In this document: positions 24,067 through 33,307 of the stretch, one piece after another
How the letters are laid out: every line of letters begins with the position of its first letter
Numbering within the stretch: the stretch's first letter is position 1
Assembly (NCBI GenBank): GCA_964409335.1
Contig: CAYPCW010000017.1
Span: 1-47,407, forward strand
DNA length: 47,407 nucleotides
From: JABMOW01 sp964409335
GTDB lineage: Bacteria; Fidelibacterota; Marinisomatia; SCGC-AAA003-L08; JACNLC01
Direction of reading: 5' to 3'
Program-made: the position numbers and the translations under genes
Notes under the pieces: model-generated
Databases searched by the model: none
Seen by the model: the letters and a program-made list of their open reading frames with translations, nothing else
What the model was told of the DNA's origin: nothing

Positions 24067-25215
24067 ATGATGTCTAAACAATATTCAGCCCCTCCAATTA
24101 TAAGTTCACAAAGACGTTTCCCCGATAATATGGTATGTGGACACCACCTGCTTGTGAAAGCAAAACGGGGAGAAAAAGTGAGCTCGAATAAAAAAACATA
24201 TGCAGTACCCGCATTTAATGTCACTACTTTTCAGGGGATTAATGCAGCATTCGAGGCATTTGATACCTTAGGATCCTCCGGTTTACTTGCGTTTTCAAAC
24301 AGCGCTTTGAAGCATTTCGGACGAGGCGATGCTATTTCAGGATTGGAGATCGCTTCCCAATATGTTGAATATCTGGCAAAAAGGACAACCGTAAAAATCG
24401 CCACACATTTGGATCATGGTGATTATATGTCAGATGGGGGTAGAAAAGTCGTACAGGGAGCCGTGCAAATGCTCACATCGGTAATGGCCGATAACTCGAC
24501 ACTTAAAAGTTCAGGAACGCCCACATCCCTGGAGGAAAATATCGAATTTACCAGAGAAGTCGTGAACATGGCTCATCCCCTCGGGATTTCCGTCGAAGGA
24601 GAGTTGGGAGTACTCGCAGGTGAGGAGGACGAAGATACTTCCGCTGAAGAATCCACCTATACGAATCCCGCCGAACTGGAGAAATTTTTACGGGAAACCG
24701 GTGTATTAATGTTGGCGCCGACGATTGGAACAAAACATGGTCCCAATAAAGGAAAGCCCGGAGAAAAAGTAAAATTGAATATCCGGCTCGCCCATGAATT
24801 GCTAAAATTAGCCAATAAAATCAATGAGGATATTGTTTTCGTCGCTCATGGTGCATCAACGTTATATCCCGAAGTGGTGAAATTTGCCGCTGATCAGCTT
24901 AGTGCTATTGGAGGAATGAAGGCAGAAATATCGAAGTGGAAAGAATTTGTGGGAACGGATTGGGATCAGATCCAGGGATTGATAGAAGCCGGATTTTGTA
25001 AAATAAATACTGACACTGAAAATCGTCAAACGTATCTGGCATCATTAATCGGCGCGCTTTATCAAACCGCCTCAAAAATTGATATCCGGTATTATGATAA
25101 TATCACGACAAATGCGCTGACTCAAAGCTACATTCAAAAATTGATCATGGCAGGAAATTTTGGAGTATGGCATGAACCCAAAATAGATGTGAATAATTTT
25201 ACATTTTCTCTGTAG
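24067..25215 (+). CDS. fba: Class II fructose-bisphosphate aldolase
   Basis: The 382-residue protein cleaves fructose 1,6-bisphosphate using Zn2+. Seen: VPAFNVTTFQGINAAFEAF near the N-terminus, the Zn/His and catalytic site in ATHLDHGDYMSDGG (about 115-130), the Glu-rich loop VEGELGVLAGEEDE, APTIGTKHG (Zn His), and the phosphate site VAHGASTLYP followed by CKINTDTE. It is longer than typical class IIb members and closer in design to the class IIa/ketose-bisphosphate aldolase forms. The start has AAGGAA just upstream, with two adjacent ATGs; about 35 residues precede the conserved barrel. It lies 27 bases after pfp, in one operon with it. The downstream asnA pseudogene is not part of this unit. 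Confidence 0.92.
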   Translation: MMSKQYSAPPIISSQRRFPDNMVCGHHLLVKAKRGEKVSSNKKTYAVPAFNVTTFQGINAAFEAFDTLGSSGLLAFSNSALKHFGRGDAISGLEIASQYVEYLAKRTTVKIATHLDHGDYMSDGGRKVVQGAVQMLTSVMADNSTLKSSGTPTSLEENIEFTREVVNMAHPLGISVEGELGVLAGEEDEDTSAEESTYTNPAELEKFLRETGVLMLAPTIGTKHGPNKGKPGEKVKLNIRLAHELLKLANKINEDIVFVAHGASTLYPEVVKFAADQLSAIGGMKAEISKWKEFVGTDWDQIQGLIEAGFCKINTDTENRQTYLASLIGALYQTASKIDIRYYDNITTNALTQSYIQKLIMAGNFGVWHEPKIDVNNFTFSL

Positions 25216-25365
25216 AATCATGGCAACATATCAGTAAAATAAATGGATTTCATTAAACAGTTGGAATCATTCAAAAGTTGCGCATCTGCCAGGTCCCGGC
25301 ATAAGCACCGATGAATCGGTTGAAAAAAAATACACCCAAATAATTACATACTGCTACTGGCTCCG

Positions 25366-26360
25366 ATGGACCGGATGGGAGTACTTTACCGCACCAAAGA
25401 TTTTATTGAAAAACATCTGGCGGAAACCCACAACCTGCAAATGGCGCAGTTACCGTTGATTTTAAGTAAGATCGGCGGTGTTAATGATTTGCTGACCTGC
25501 GACGGATCAGGAACACCGGTGGAATTTCCGGCAGGACCGGGGTTGGAAAACGAATTGAAACCCAGGGGGTTCAGGACGCAACCCAATGGATACGGATGGC
25601 GGTTAAACAATTTGACTGCGCATCCGGAGAAAGGGATTAATACCGATACGCATGTCGTTCGCAAAGGTTATTTATTAAACCACGTTCATAGTTCATATAT
25701 TGATCAGTGGGACTGGGAAAAAGTCATGACTCCCGACCAGTGAAATCTCGACTATCTGACTGAAACCGTGAAAAATATTTGGGGAGTCATCAGAAACGAA
25801 GAGGTTATGATCCTGGGAAATTTCCCGTACTGAAATCCTCAAAATTCCCTGATTTTCCAAAAGAATTAAAGTTCATTTACTCAGAGAACCTCCTTGAAAA
25901 GTATCCTGATCTTCCTCTAAAACAACGTGAAACCCAGATCCTGCAGAATTGCCCTGCTGTATTTATTACCGGCATGGGCTGGCCGCTGAAGGATGGATAT
26001 CCCCATGAAATGCGTGCGACGGACTATGATGACTGGATCACGGAGACAAGCGTTAAGAATGGTGATCAATATCATGTCCTTAATGGGGATATTCTGGTTT
26101 GGGATTCCATTACAAAACGACGACATGAATTGTTCCCAATGGGAATCCGGGCGACGAAAGGAACGTTCCCCGACAGATGATAATGGACGGGCTTGAGAAG
26201 GATCTTGACCAACCCTACCATCAGGCATTTCTGAAAGATGACAGACCAATGAGTATCGTCGGAGGTATCAGTCATGCGAAGAGATATATGTACCTCGTGA
26301 GAATGTTCATCCGGGAGAGGCAACCGATTCCATTTGGCCACAGCAGTTAAAGGAGATATG
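25366..26360 (+). pseudogene. asnA: Decayed aspartate-ammonia ligase (asparagine synthetase A)
   Basis: Pieces of AsnA, which makes asparagine from aspartate, ammonia and ATP, lie in the right order in shifting frames. The first (25366-25740) has KDFIEKHLAE, LLTCDGSGTPVEF and the hallmark YIDQWDWEKVM; it stops at a TGA (25741-25743), then continues in the same frame with YLTETVKNIWGVIRNEE. After a frameshift near 25810 comes ENLLEKYPDLPLKQRE, VFITGMGW, RATDYDDW, LNGDILVWD and PMGIRATK, ending at a TGA at 26178. A further shift carries DQPYHQAFLKDD and SIVGGI, and another shift carries the final GEATDSIWP. With one in-frame stop and at least three frameshifts the gene is broken. Flanking genes are intact, so random sequencing error is a less likely cause. 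Confidence 0.9.
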
Positions 26361-26413
26361 GGTAAAAAAACATACGCATACTGGAATAAACTTTTCTTGT
26401 ATGTGCTCCGGTT

Positions 26414-26448
26414 AACAGGGACGGTATGAGAAAAAACGTCCCTGTTTT
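26414..26448 (+). terminator. Rho-independent terminator after the asnA remnant
   Basis: A perfect 10-bp stem, AACAGGGACG (26414-26423) with CGTCCCTGTT (26437-26446), has a 13-base A-rich loop and ends in four T residues. It probably once ended the asnA transcript and still isolates the symporter gene. The 270 bases after it hold no recognisable gene. Confidence 0.7.
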
Positions 26449-26718
26449 GGCTGTGCTTGATGATACAACCATCATCCATTCCCTCTTATTACTGTATAAT
26501 TTTATTTAATTTACCAGTGTCGACGAGCCTGCCTAGTGATCATCGGCGCTCGAAAATTTATCAGGGTTACATATGATCTGATATAAATTCCGGTTTATCA
26601 CCGACCAGATTACCCCATTGTAACACGAATAATTATTTATTTAGGCAATATCATTTTTAGAAGTAAAATTGAATGTAAATATCTCAAATGATTTTAGACA
26701 ATTCTAAAGGAAATAATA

Positions 26719-28119
26719 TTGGAAACACAGCACCGGATCATTGACGTCATTGAACAAGCTATGGCTACATTCGCCGAGACGGTATGGGGTCCGCCCCTTC
26801 TGGTGTTACTTTTGGGTGGCGGACTATTTTTTACGATTTTTTCCCGATTTATTCCCTTCCGGTATGTGAGGCATGCTATAGATATCGTGCACGGGAAATT
26901 TGACCATGAAACCGATCCCGGCCAGATCAATCACTTTCAGGCATTGAGCAGTGCGCTTGCCTCGACCATTGGGATGGGAAATATCAGTGGTGTCGCCATT
27001 GCCATTCAGATGGGCGGTCCCGGCGCAGTATTCTGGATGTGGGTCAGCGCGATTGTGGGGTCCGCTACGAAATTTTTCACCTGTACGCTGGCGATTATGT
27101 ATCGCGGGAAGGATGATTTAGGAGAACCTCAGGGGGGTCCCATGTACGTTATTCATGAAGCGCTGGGAAAGCACTTTCGCTTTCTCGCTGTGTTTTTCTC
27201 TGTGGCGGGATTGTTTGGGTGTCTGGCGCTATTCCAGGTGAATCAGCTGACCCAAATTATTCGGGATGAAATCTTCCATCCCCAGGGATTATTTGTGGAA
27301 AATGTAGAACTGGGAAATCTGTTAATTGGCTTTTTTATCGCAATATTGGTTGCATCTGTCATTTTTGGGGGTATCCGGCGAATCGGATATGTTGCCTCCA
27401 AAATGGTGCCGACGATGGTGCTCCTGTATCTATTTGCGGGATTGCTGGTGATCTTCAAATATTTTTGGGACATTCCTGCTATTTTGGCGCTGATCATTCA
27501 GGACGCTTTCACCGGAAATGCCATGGTCGGGGGTGCGGTTGGGACGGTGATCATCACCGGCGTTAGAAGGGCTGCATTTTCAAATGAAGCCGGGATTGGT
27601 ACGGAAGCCATGGCGCACGGAGCTGCCAAAACACAGGAGCCCGTCCGGGAAGGACTGGTAGCGATGCTGGGTCCCTTCGTTGATACGATTATAGTATGCT
27701 CAATAACTGCATTTGTCATATTGATGACCGGGGTTTGGCAGAGTTCTGAAGCCAATGGCGTCACCTTAACCACCCAGGCATTTTCTAAAGCGCTTCCCGG
27801 GTTAGGCAGAGGATTGCTTATAACCAGTGTTCTTATATTTTCGCTCTCCACCATGATTGGCTATTCATATTATGGTGCAAAATGTACTAGTTATCTGTTT
27901 GGAACCAAATGGAAAAAATATTACCGGATTTTTTATACGGTGACGCTTGTTGTGGGTGCGGTGATCTCTATCAACGCAGTGATCAATTTTTTAGACGGAA
28001 TGTTTGCGCTGATGGCGATCCCTACAATGGTTTCCTCGATTATTCTCGCACCAAAAGTCATGTCCGCCTCACGGGATTATTTTCACCGATTGCAGGCGGG
28101 TGGGGATAAATTTGGGTAA
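26719..28119 (+). CDS. Alanine/glycine:cation symporter family protein (AGCS)
   Basis: This 466-residue inner-membrane protein belongs to the AGCS family of sodium- or proton-coupled alanine/glycine importers. Seen: about ten hydrophobic helices, the family signature near GALSSALASTIGMGNISGVA (residues about 75-95) with the conserved small-residue cation site, GPGAVFWMWVSAIVGSATKF, and RAAFSNEAGIGTEAMAHGAA (about 277-297). It starts with TTG at 26719, supported by AAAGGA 7 bases upstream. It is convergent with the CorC-type gene, with only 3 bases between stops. It is read from its own promoter in the AT-rich stretch after the asnA terminator. Alanine or glycine uptake is the likely role. Confidence 0.93.
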   Translation: METQHRIIDVIEQAMATFAETVWGPPLLVLLLGGGLFFTIFSRFIPFRYVRHAIDIVHGKFDHETDPGQINHFQALSSALASTIGMGNISGVAIAIQMGGPGAVFWMWVSAIVGSATKFFTCTLAIMYRGKDDLGEPQGGPMYVIHEALGKHFRFLAVFFSVAGLFGCLALFQVNQLTQIIRDEIFHPQGLFVENVELGNLLIGFFIAILVASVIFGGIRRIGYVASKMVPTMVLLYLFAGLLVIFKYFWDIPAILALIIQDAFTGNAMVGGAVGTVIITGVRRAAFSNEAGIGTEAMAHGAAKTQEPVREGLVAMLGPFVDTIIVCSITAFVILMTGVWQSSEANGVTLTTQAFSKALPGLGRGLLITSVLIFSLSTMIGYSYYGAKCTSYLFGTKWKKYYRIFYTVTLVVGAVISINAVINFLDGMFALMAIPTMVSSIILAPKVMSASRDYFHRLQAGGDKFG

Positions 28120-28122
28120 AAA

Positions 28123-29337
28123 TCAGTATTTCGGAAAAATTTGCACCTGATCAATTTTTCTGGGATTTGATTTACGGATCAATACCTGTCCGATTGGGAG
28201 AAAAAGCCGTTCACCCTTGTGAGGAATCCGGCCGAGTGTATTCATGATATACCCGCCCACCGTTTCAAAACTTCCTTCCGGGATATCGAATCCCCATTTT
28301 TCATTAAAAGTGTCCAGGTTCATTTTTGCCGAAACCAGGATCGAACCGTCCTTCAATTTTTCAGAGGCATTTTCATTATCATCATCAAACTCATCCTCAA
28401 ATTCACCGAACAATTCTTCAAACAGGTCTTCCGCAGTGACCAACCCAGCCGTACCTCCATGTTCGTCGTGAACGATGGCGATCGCATGGTGTGCAGTCTG
28501 AAACTCGGATAAGGTCATGGCTGCCGATTTTGAGAAGGGTACATGATGAATCGGTTTGATGATTTCTTTGATCGAACTCGTATTCGAAAACAGGTCGTAT
28601 AAATGTATGGCTCCCACAACATGATCAAGATCTCCGTCGTAAACCGGTAATTTTGAATGTCCGGATTCTATAAATATTTGTTTCACCTCGGGCATTGCAG
28701 CCTCCGCTTCAACTGCAGAAATATCAGTTCTGGGCGTCATAGCATCCTGAACCGCAGCAGAACTGAAATCAAAGACATTTGCAATAAGATCCTGCCGGTC
28801 TTTTGCAAGCGGAGTATCTTGCTCCAACTGACCGTAAACGTGTTGCAATTCATCCCGGTCCTCTTCTAAGTCTTCTTCCATCTCCTTCTCATAAAAAGCA
28901 GTTTCAACCCAACCGGATTTAGCCAGAAACCGGGTGAAGGGAGAAAATAAAAGTCCGGAAAACGTGAGAAACGGAGAGAGAATTCGGAGTGTGTAATTTG
29001 AAATATCCCGGGTAATGGCTTTCGGCAGCACTTCGCCAATTAACAGGATCACCACGGTGATGATCGTCACGAACCAAAGACGGGGAATGCCTAATTTTAC
29101 AAAATAGATCGTAGCGAAGGATGTCGCCAGTATATTTGCGAGATTCGTACCAATCAGTATGAAGGAGAGATATTCTTCCTTGCGTTGTATGATGGAATAT
29201 GCAAGTCCGGCCCACCGTTTATTTTGTTTCAACCAGACTTTAATCTGTAATTTATTTGCAGATATGAGCGCAAATTCAGAACTTGAAAAAAATATCGAAA
29301 GTACAAGACCGAAAATTGCAAGTGTCAATGGGAGCAT
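28123..29337 (-). CDS. CNNM/CorC hemolysin family membrane protein
   Basis: The 404-residue protein has the three-part design of the UPF0053/hemolysin-C-like family: a CNNM (DUF21) transmembrane domain (about residues 1-170, with FFSSSEFALISANK and LIGTNLANILATSFAT), a pair of CBS domains (about 190-310, with DAMTPRTDISAVEA and HDEHGGTAGLVTAEDLFEELFGE), and a C-terminal CorC/HlyC domain (about 330-404, with GGYIMNTLGRIPHKGE). Relatives act in magnesium or cobalt efflux, or in gliding as GldE; the role here is not decided by sequence. It is divergent from murQ, with about 80 bases between them, and convergent with the symporter gene. Confidence 0.92.
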   Translation of the reverse strand: MLPLTLAIFGLVLSIFFSSSEFALISANKLQIKVWLKQNKRWAGLAYSIIQRKEEYLSFILIGTNLANILATSFATIYFVKLGIPRLWFVTIITVVILLIGEVLPKAITRDISNYTLRILSPFLTFSGLLFSPFTRFLAKSGWVETAFYEKEMEEDLEEDRDELQHVYGQLEQDTPLAKDRQDLIANVFDFSSAAVQDAMTPRTDISAVEAEAAMPEVKQIFIESGHSKLPVYDGDLDHVVGAIHLYDLFSNTSSIKEIIKPIHHVPFSKSAAMTLSEFQTAHHAIAIVHDEHGGTAGLVTAEDLFEELFGEFEDEFDDDNENASEKLKDGSILVSAKMNLDTFNEKWGFDIPEGSFETVGGYIMNTLGRIPHKGERLFLPIGQVLIRKSNPRKIDQVQIFPKY

Positions 29338-29415
29338 AAGTATTGAATTCTTCTATTAACCTTTCGGATAATTAGTATAATTGACCAAATCATTTCAAAA
29401 CAATCATTGAAAATT

Positions 29416-30294
29416 ATGACCGGTATAACAGAGCAGCAAAATCCCAAAACCCTAAATATCGATAAATTAAGTTCCATCGAAATAATAGAGCTGATCAATC
29501 GGGAGGATCAAACCGTTCCGGAGGCAATACAAAAGTGCATTCCGGTTATAACGGGTTTCGTTTCAGAGGTGATCTGCAGACTGGATTCAGGTAATTCCCT
29601 TTTCTATATCGGGTCCGGGACGAGTGGCAGATTGGGTATTCTGGACGCTGTGGAATGCGTCCCAACCTTTTCGGTGCCTGCGGATCAGGTTCGGGGCATC
29701 ATCGCTGGGGGGCGCGAGGCAATGTTCAGATCAGTTGAAGGCGCTGAGGATAATGAATCCGATGGCAGGGAGGCGGTTATCATTTCCGGAATATCCGGGC
29801 GGGACATTGTGCTTGGGATTGCTGCCAGCAGCACAACGCCCTTCGTACTTGCCGCATTAAAAACCGCCAAAGAGATCGGTGCGTTTACCGGATTACTCTG
29901 CTGTAACGAAATTCAGTCTCCTGAATATGTGGATATTCTCATACCTGTCATCGTGGGGCCTGAAGTCATCGCCGGCTCTACAAGAATGAAAGCCGGAACA
30001 GCGACAAAGCTGGTGTTAAATATGATCACCACTACAACGATGATCAAACTGAATAAAACATACGGCAATTTAATGGTTGACCTGAAGGCTTGGAATCAGA
30101 AATTATGGGATAGGGGTACCCGGCTTGTATCCCACTTGACTTCGCTAGATTATGAAAAGGCAAATGTCTTATTAAAATCGTGTGACGGGGAAGTTAAAAC
30201 GTCGGTTGTTGCACATAAGTTAAATATCGATGTAGAAACAGCAAGATTAAAGATCATTTCAGCAAAAGGGTCACTGAGAGCCCTTATTGGATGA
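29416..30294 (+). CDS. murQ: N-acetylmuramic acid 6-phosphate etherase
   Basis: The 292-residue enzyme splits the lactyl ether of MurNAc-6-phosphate to give GlcNAc-6-phosphate, a step in cell-wall recycling. Seen: the SIS-domain phosphosugar site GSGTSGRLGILDAVE (about residues 62-76) with the catalytic Glu, the second SIS block GIAASSTTPFVLAALKTAKE, and the signature GSTRMKAGTATKLVLNM followed by the C-terminal helices with KTYGNLMVDL. The ATG at 29416 is taken as the start; a TTG three codons upstream is less likely. The ribosome site is weak. A TATAAT box lies at 29376-29381 in the short gap shared with the divergent CorC-type gene. No MurNAc kinase or transporter is nearby. Confidence 0.94.
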   Translation: MTGITEQQNPKTLNIDKLSSIEIIELINREDQTVPEAIQKCIPVITGFVSEVICRLDSGNSLFYIGSGTSGRLGILDAVECVPTFSVPADQVRGIIAGGREAMFRSVEGAEDNESDGREAVIISGISGRDIVLGIAASSTTPFVLAALKTAKEIGAFTGLLCCNEIQSPEYVDILIPVIVGPEVIAGSTRMKAGTATKLVLNMITTTTMIKLNKTYGNLMVDLKAWNQKLWDRGTRLVSHLTSLDYEKANVLLKSCDGEVKTSVVAHKLNIDVETARLKIISAKGSLRALIG

Positions 30295-30327
30295 CCTCTG
30301 CATTCAGAATTCAGATTGGATTTTAAC

Positions 30328-30855
30328 TTAAAAACTCTCCACTTTTACATGGTAACGAGGCTGTTTTCCCAATTCTTTTAATAATAGGTTAATCTCCTTT
30401 TTCAATTCGACCATTTTGTATTCCCGATCTATCATGAACCGATTAACCTGCTCAATGTGGGATAAATATTTTTCCTTTTTTTGCATTTCATCCCGGGTTC
30501 TGGCAATTTCCCTTTTTACGTTTTCAGTTGCAGATTGGGCTATTTTAGTTTGAATGGAAAGTTCATTATTTTTGAGGACTAACTCAGTATTCATCTCACT
30601 CAGTTGCCGCTCCTGAAATTTCAGCTTAGATACAATAATTGAAACTGTTAGGCCAAACACAACATAGGTTAAAAAGATCGTACCTCTAAAGTAGATTTCA
30701 TAAGCAGAGGGACGAAATAGCTGATCAAAAACGTTCCTCTCTCCAAAAAAATGAGTATCGATATTGACATCAATAATAATAAATATTAGCCCAAATAATA
30801 TTGATAATGCAAACACCTGGTAATCAAATTGTGATACTTTTTGTTTCTGATTCAT
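30328..30855 (-). CDS. Membrane-anchored coiled-coil protein with orphan kinase-linker motif
   Basis: I do not recognise a full family for this 175-residue protein. It has two hydrophobic helices (about residues 12-30 and 55-80), then a long coiled coil (about 85-150), and a final block NRFMIDREYKMVELKKEINL followed by a PRY ending. That last block is the linker often seen just ahead of PAS or histidine-kinase domains, but no kinase domain follows. The frame is open to 30927; the ATG at 30855 is chosen because GGGGTGAG lies just upstream. It is convergent with murQ, 33 bases apart. It may be a truncated sensor, or a partner that dimerises with one. It stands alone on its transcript. Confidence 0.7.
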   Translation of the reverse strand: MNQKQKVSQFDYQVFALSILFGLIFIIIDVNIDTHFFGERNVFDQLFRPSAYEIYFRGTIFLTYVVFGLTVSIIVSKLKFQERQLSEMNTELVLKNNELSIQTKIAQSATENVKREIARTRDEMQKKEKYLSHIEQVNRFMIDREYKMVELKKEINLLLKELGKQPRYHVKVESF

Positions 30856-31079
30856 GCGCTCACCCCAATTGAGTATATTTGTTATGGATATTATAAAATA
30901 AGTTAGACAGAGTACAACAGAAAACAAACACGTATTTATTAGCGACCCTTTTCCATGTGTACATTTTTGACCCTCCGGTCGATGTAAAATAATTTCCGCA
31001 GAATGTTTTTGACTTTACGCATTTCACCCGGTATTCGGTAAGTTTTCCATCAATTTTACTTTTATATTTTGGAGATTAA

Positions 31080-33305
31080 GTGATTAAATATCCCCGCGTA
31101 ACCCTGGACGTTGCTATTGAACATGGTCTTGCTGAAAGCGAATATAACGAAATTATGAAAATACTTGACCGAACTCCGAATTACGTTGAACTTGGAATAT
31201 TTTCGGTAATGTGGAGCGAACATTGTTCATATAAAAGTTCAATAAAGTGGTTAAAAACTTTACCGCGATCCGGAGGACGCCTTTTGGTCGATGCAGGTGA
31301 AGAAAACGCCGGTCTGGTTGATATCGGAGATGGTCAGGCAGTTGCATTTAAAATTGAATCTCATAACCATCCGTCTGCTATTGAACCCTATCAGGGTGCT
31401 GCCACGGGTGTGGGCGGGATCATGCGTGACATCTTCACGATGGGAGCGCGACCCCTGATTTCCATGAATTCACTCAGGTTCGGGAGTCTGTCTGCACCCA
31501 GAAACCGGTTTTTACTGGAGCAGGTAGTGGAAGGAATATCGGACTATTCTAATTGTCTTGGGATCCCAACGCTGGGTGGGGAGGTCGCAATAGAAGACAG
31601 TTACCATGGGAATCCGCTGGTCAATGTATTCGGTTTGGGAATTGTCGATATCGGTGAAACTGCTAGTGCGGTTGCCAAAGGAGTGGGCAATCCCGTATTT
31701 ATCGTGGGGGCAAAAACCGGGCGGGACGGGATCCACGGTGCCACCTTTGCCTCCGTTGAGCTATCAGAAGCATCTGAATCACGACGATCGAATGTACAGG
31801 TGGGGGACCCTTTCCTTGAAAAACTCCTGCTTGAAGCCACTCTCGAACTCTGCAAAAAAGAGTGGTTAATCGGTATTCAGGATATGGGCGCTGCGGGGAT
31901 TACCTGCTCATCTTCTGAAATGGCGGCAAAAGGGCAATGCGGAATCACCCTCTATATTGACAAAGTACCCTTGCGGGAGGCTGACATGACCGCTTATGAG
32001 ATTATGCTATCAGAATCCCAGGAACGGATGCTGGTGGTCATTGAAAAAATGTTCGAAAAAGAACTAAAATCTATTTTTAATAAATGGGATCTGGACTGCA
32101 CCCGGATCGGAGAGGTCAATAATACCGGGATGTTGGAGGTCACTGAAAATGGAGAAGTTATCGTGAATATCCCCGCTAACTCCCTGGTGCTGGGAGGGGG
32201 AGCGCCTCAATATGATCTTCCTTTCGCCGAACCTGCATACATCAAAGAAAAAAATCAATTGAGTCTGGAGAAGCTACCTGAACCGGAGGACTATAACACG
32301 GTGCTTAAAACAATCCTTGAATCGCCGAATGTATGCAGTAAAAAATGGGTCTATGAACAATATGATACGACGGTTCGATCCAACACTATCTACGGACCGG
32401 GGGGAGATTCCGGTGTCATCCGGCTGAAAGGTTCAAAGAAGGGCATAGCTGTCAGTACGGATTGTAACGGTAGGCAGACCTTTCTAAATCCCCGGTCGGG
32501 GGGTGAAATTGCGGTTGCGGAGGCAGCAAGAAATGTAGTGTGCACAGGCGCCGAACCGATTGCCGTTACCAATTGTCTCAATTTCGGTAACCCGAATGAT
32601 CCGGGTATTTATTGGCAATTCAAGGAAGCCGTAATCGGGATCGGTAATGCCTGTAAAACTTTAAATACCCCCGTCACCGGCGGAAATGTCAGTTTCAATA
32701 ATGAGAGTGCTGCCGGCGCTGTATATCCGACACCGGTGATCGGTATGGTAGGCATCCTGGAGGATATATCCTGCCTGACGACAATGGAATTTAAACATGC
32801 GGACGATTTTATTATTGTGCTGGGCGCATTGAACGGAAAATTGGGCGGGTCTGAATATTTGAACGTAGTCCATCAGAAAATTGAAGGTCCGATTGCCCCC
32901 ATCAATCTGGAGTTCGAAATGCGCGTGCAGGAAGTCTGTCTTGAGGCGATTAAAAAAAAGATCGTAAATTCCGCCCACGATATTTCAATTGGTGGGTTGG
33001 CGGTGTGCATTGCCGAATCCTTGATGCGCTCACCCTCACAATTAGGCGCGAAAATCGATTGTGCCAGACGGTTGAGAAATGACGAATTGCTCTTCGGCGA
33101 ATGTCCAAGCGCTATCGTGATCACTATTCCGGAGATCAACCTCATTGATCTGATCATGATCGCCAAAGACCTGGATGTTCCCACACAAACCATCGGGCGG
33201 GTCACAAACGATGGAAAATTAAGGATCAATAATCTGATCCATTTGGAAAGATCAAAACTGGAACACCTTTATAATTCTTCACTCGACACGCTCATGGAGG
33301 GATAG
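31080..33305 (+). CDS. purL: Phosphoribosylformylglycinamidine synthase subunit PurL
   Basis: The 741-residue protein is the small-form FGAM synthase large subunit, which uses ATP and ammonia delivered by PurQ to convert FGAR to FGAM in purine synthesis. Seen: WSEHCSYKSS near residue 43, the catalytic His region KIESHNHPSAIEPYQGAATG (about 90-110), GGVGGIMRD-type loop and GARPL, GIQDMGAAGITCSSSEMA, and the second half with GPGGDSGVIRLKG and CNGRQTFLNP, ending in the AIR-synthase-like domain. It begins with GTG at 31080 after TTGGAG, 5 bases away. The stop lies 2 bases before the YbdK-like gene. PurQ and PurS are not in the window. Confidence 0.95.
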   Translation: MIKYPRVTLDVAIEHGLAESEYNEIMKILDRTPNYVELGIFSVMWSEHCSYKSSIKWLKTLPRSGGRLLVDAGEENAGLVDIGDGQAVAFKIESHNHPSAIEPYQGAATGVGGIMRDIFTMGARPLISMNSLRFGSLSAPRNRFLLEQVVEGISDYSNCLGIPTLGGEVAIEDSYHGNPLVNVFGLGIVDIGETASAVAKGVGNPVFIVGAKTGRDGIHGATFASVELSEASESRRSNVQVGDPFLEKLLLEATLELCKKEWLIGIQDMGAAGITCSSSEMAAKGQCGITLYIDKVPLREADMTAYEIMLSESQERMLVVIEKMFEKELKSIFNKWDLDCTRIGEVNNTGMLEVTENGEVIVNIPANSLVLGGGAPQYDLPFAEPAYIKEKNQLSLEKLPEPEDYNTVLKTILESPNVCSKKWVYEQYDTTVRSNTIYGPGGDSGVIRLKGSKKGIAVSTDCNGRQTFLNPRSGGEIAVAEAARNVVCTGAEPIAVTNCLNFGNPNDPGIYWQFKEAVIGIGNACKTLNTPVTGGNVSFNNESAAGAVYPTPVIGMVGILEDISCLTTMEFKHADDFIIVLGALNGKLGGSEYLNVVHQKIEGPIAPINLEFEMRVQEVCLEAIKKKIVNSAHDISIGGLAVCIAESLMRSPSQLGAKIDCARRLRNDELLFGECPSAIVITIPEINLIDLIMIAKDLDVPTQTIGRVTNDGKLRINNLIHLERSKLEHLYNSSLDTLMEG

Positions 33306-33307
33306 CC

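Noticed and set aside
25741..25743. TGA in asnA read as selenocysteine or as a recoded codon
   Set aside because: Several frameshifts follow, AsnA is not a selenoprotein, and TGA ends intact genes elsewhere in the window (for example nifJ's neighbour and tetR's region), so decay is simpler.
31009..31037. sigma70-like promoter before purL (TTGACT, 17 bases, TATTCG)
   Set aside because: The -35 box is good but the -10 matches only half of the consensus, and another TTGAC box lies upstream; not firm enough to list.
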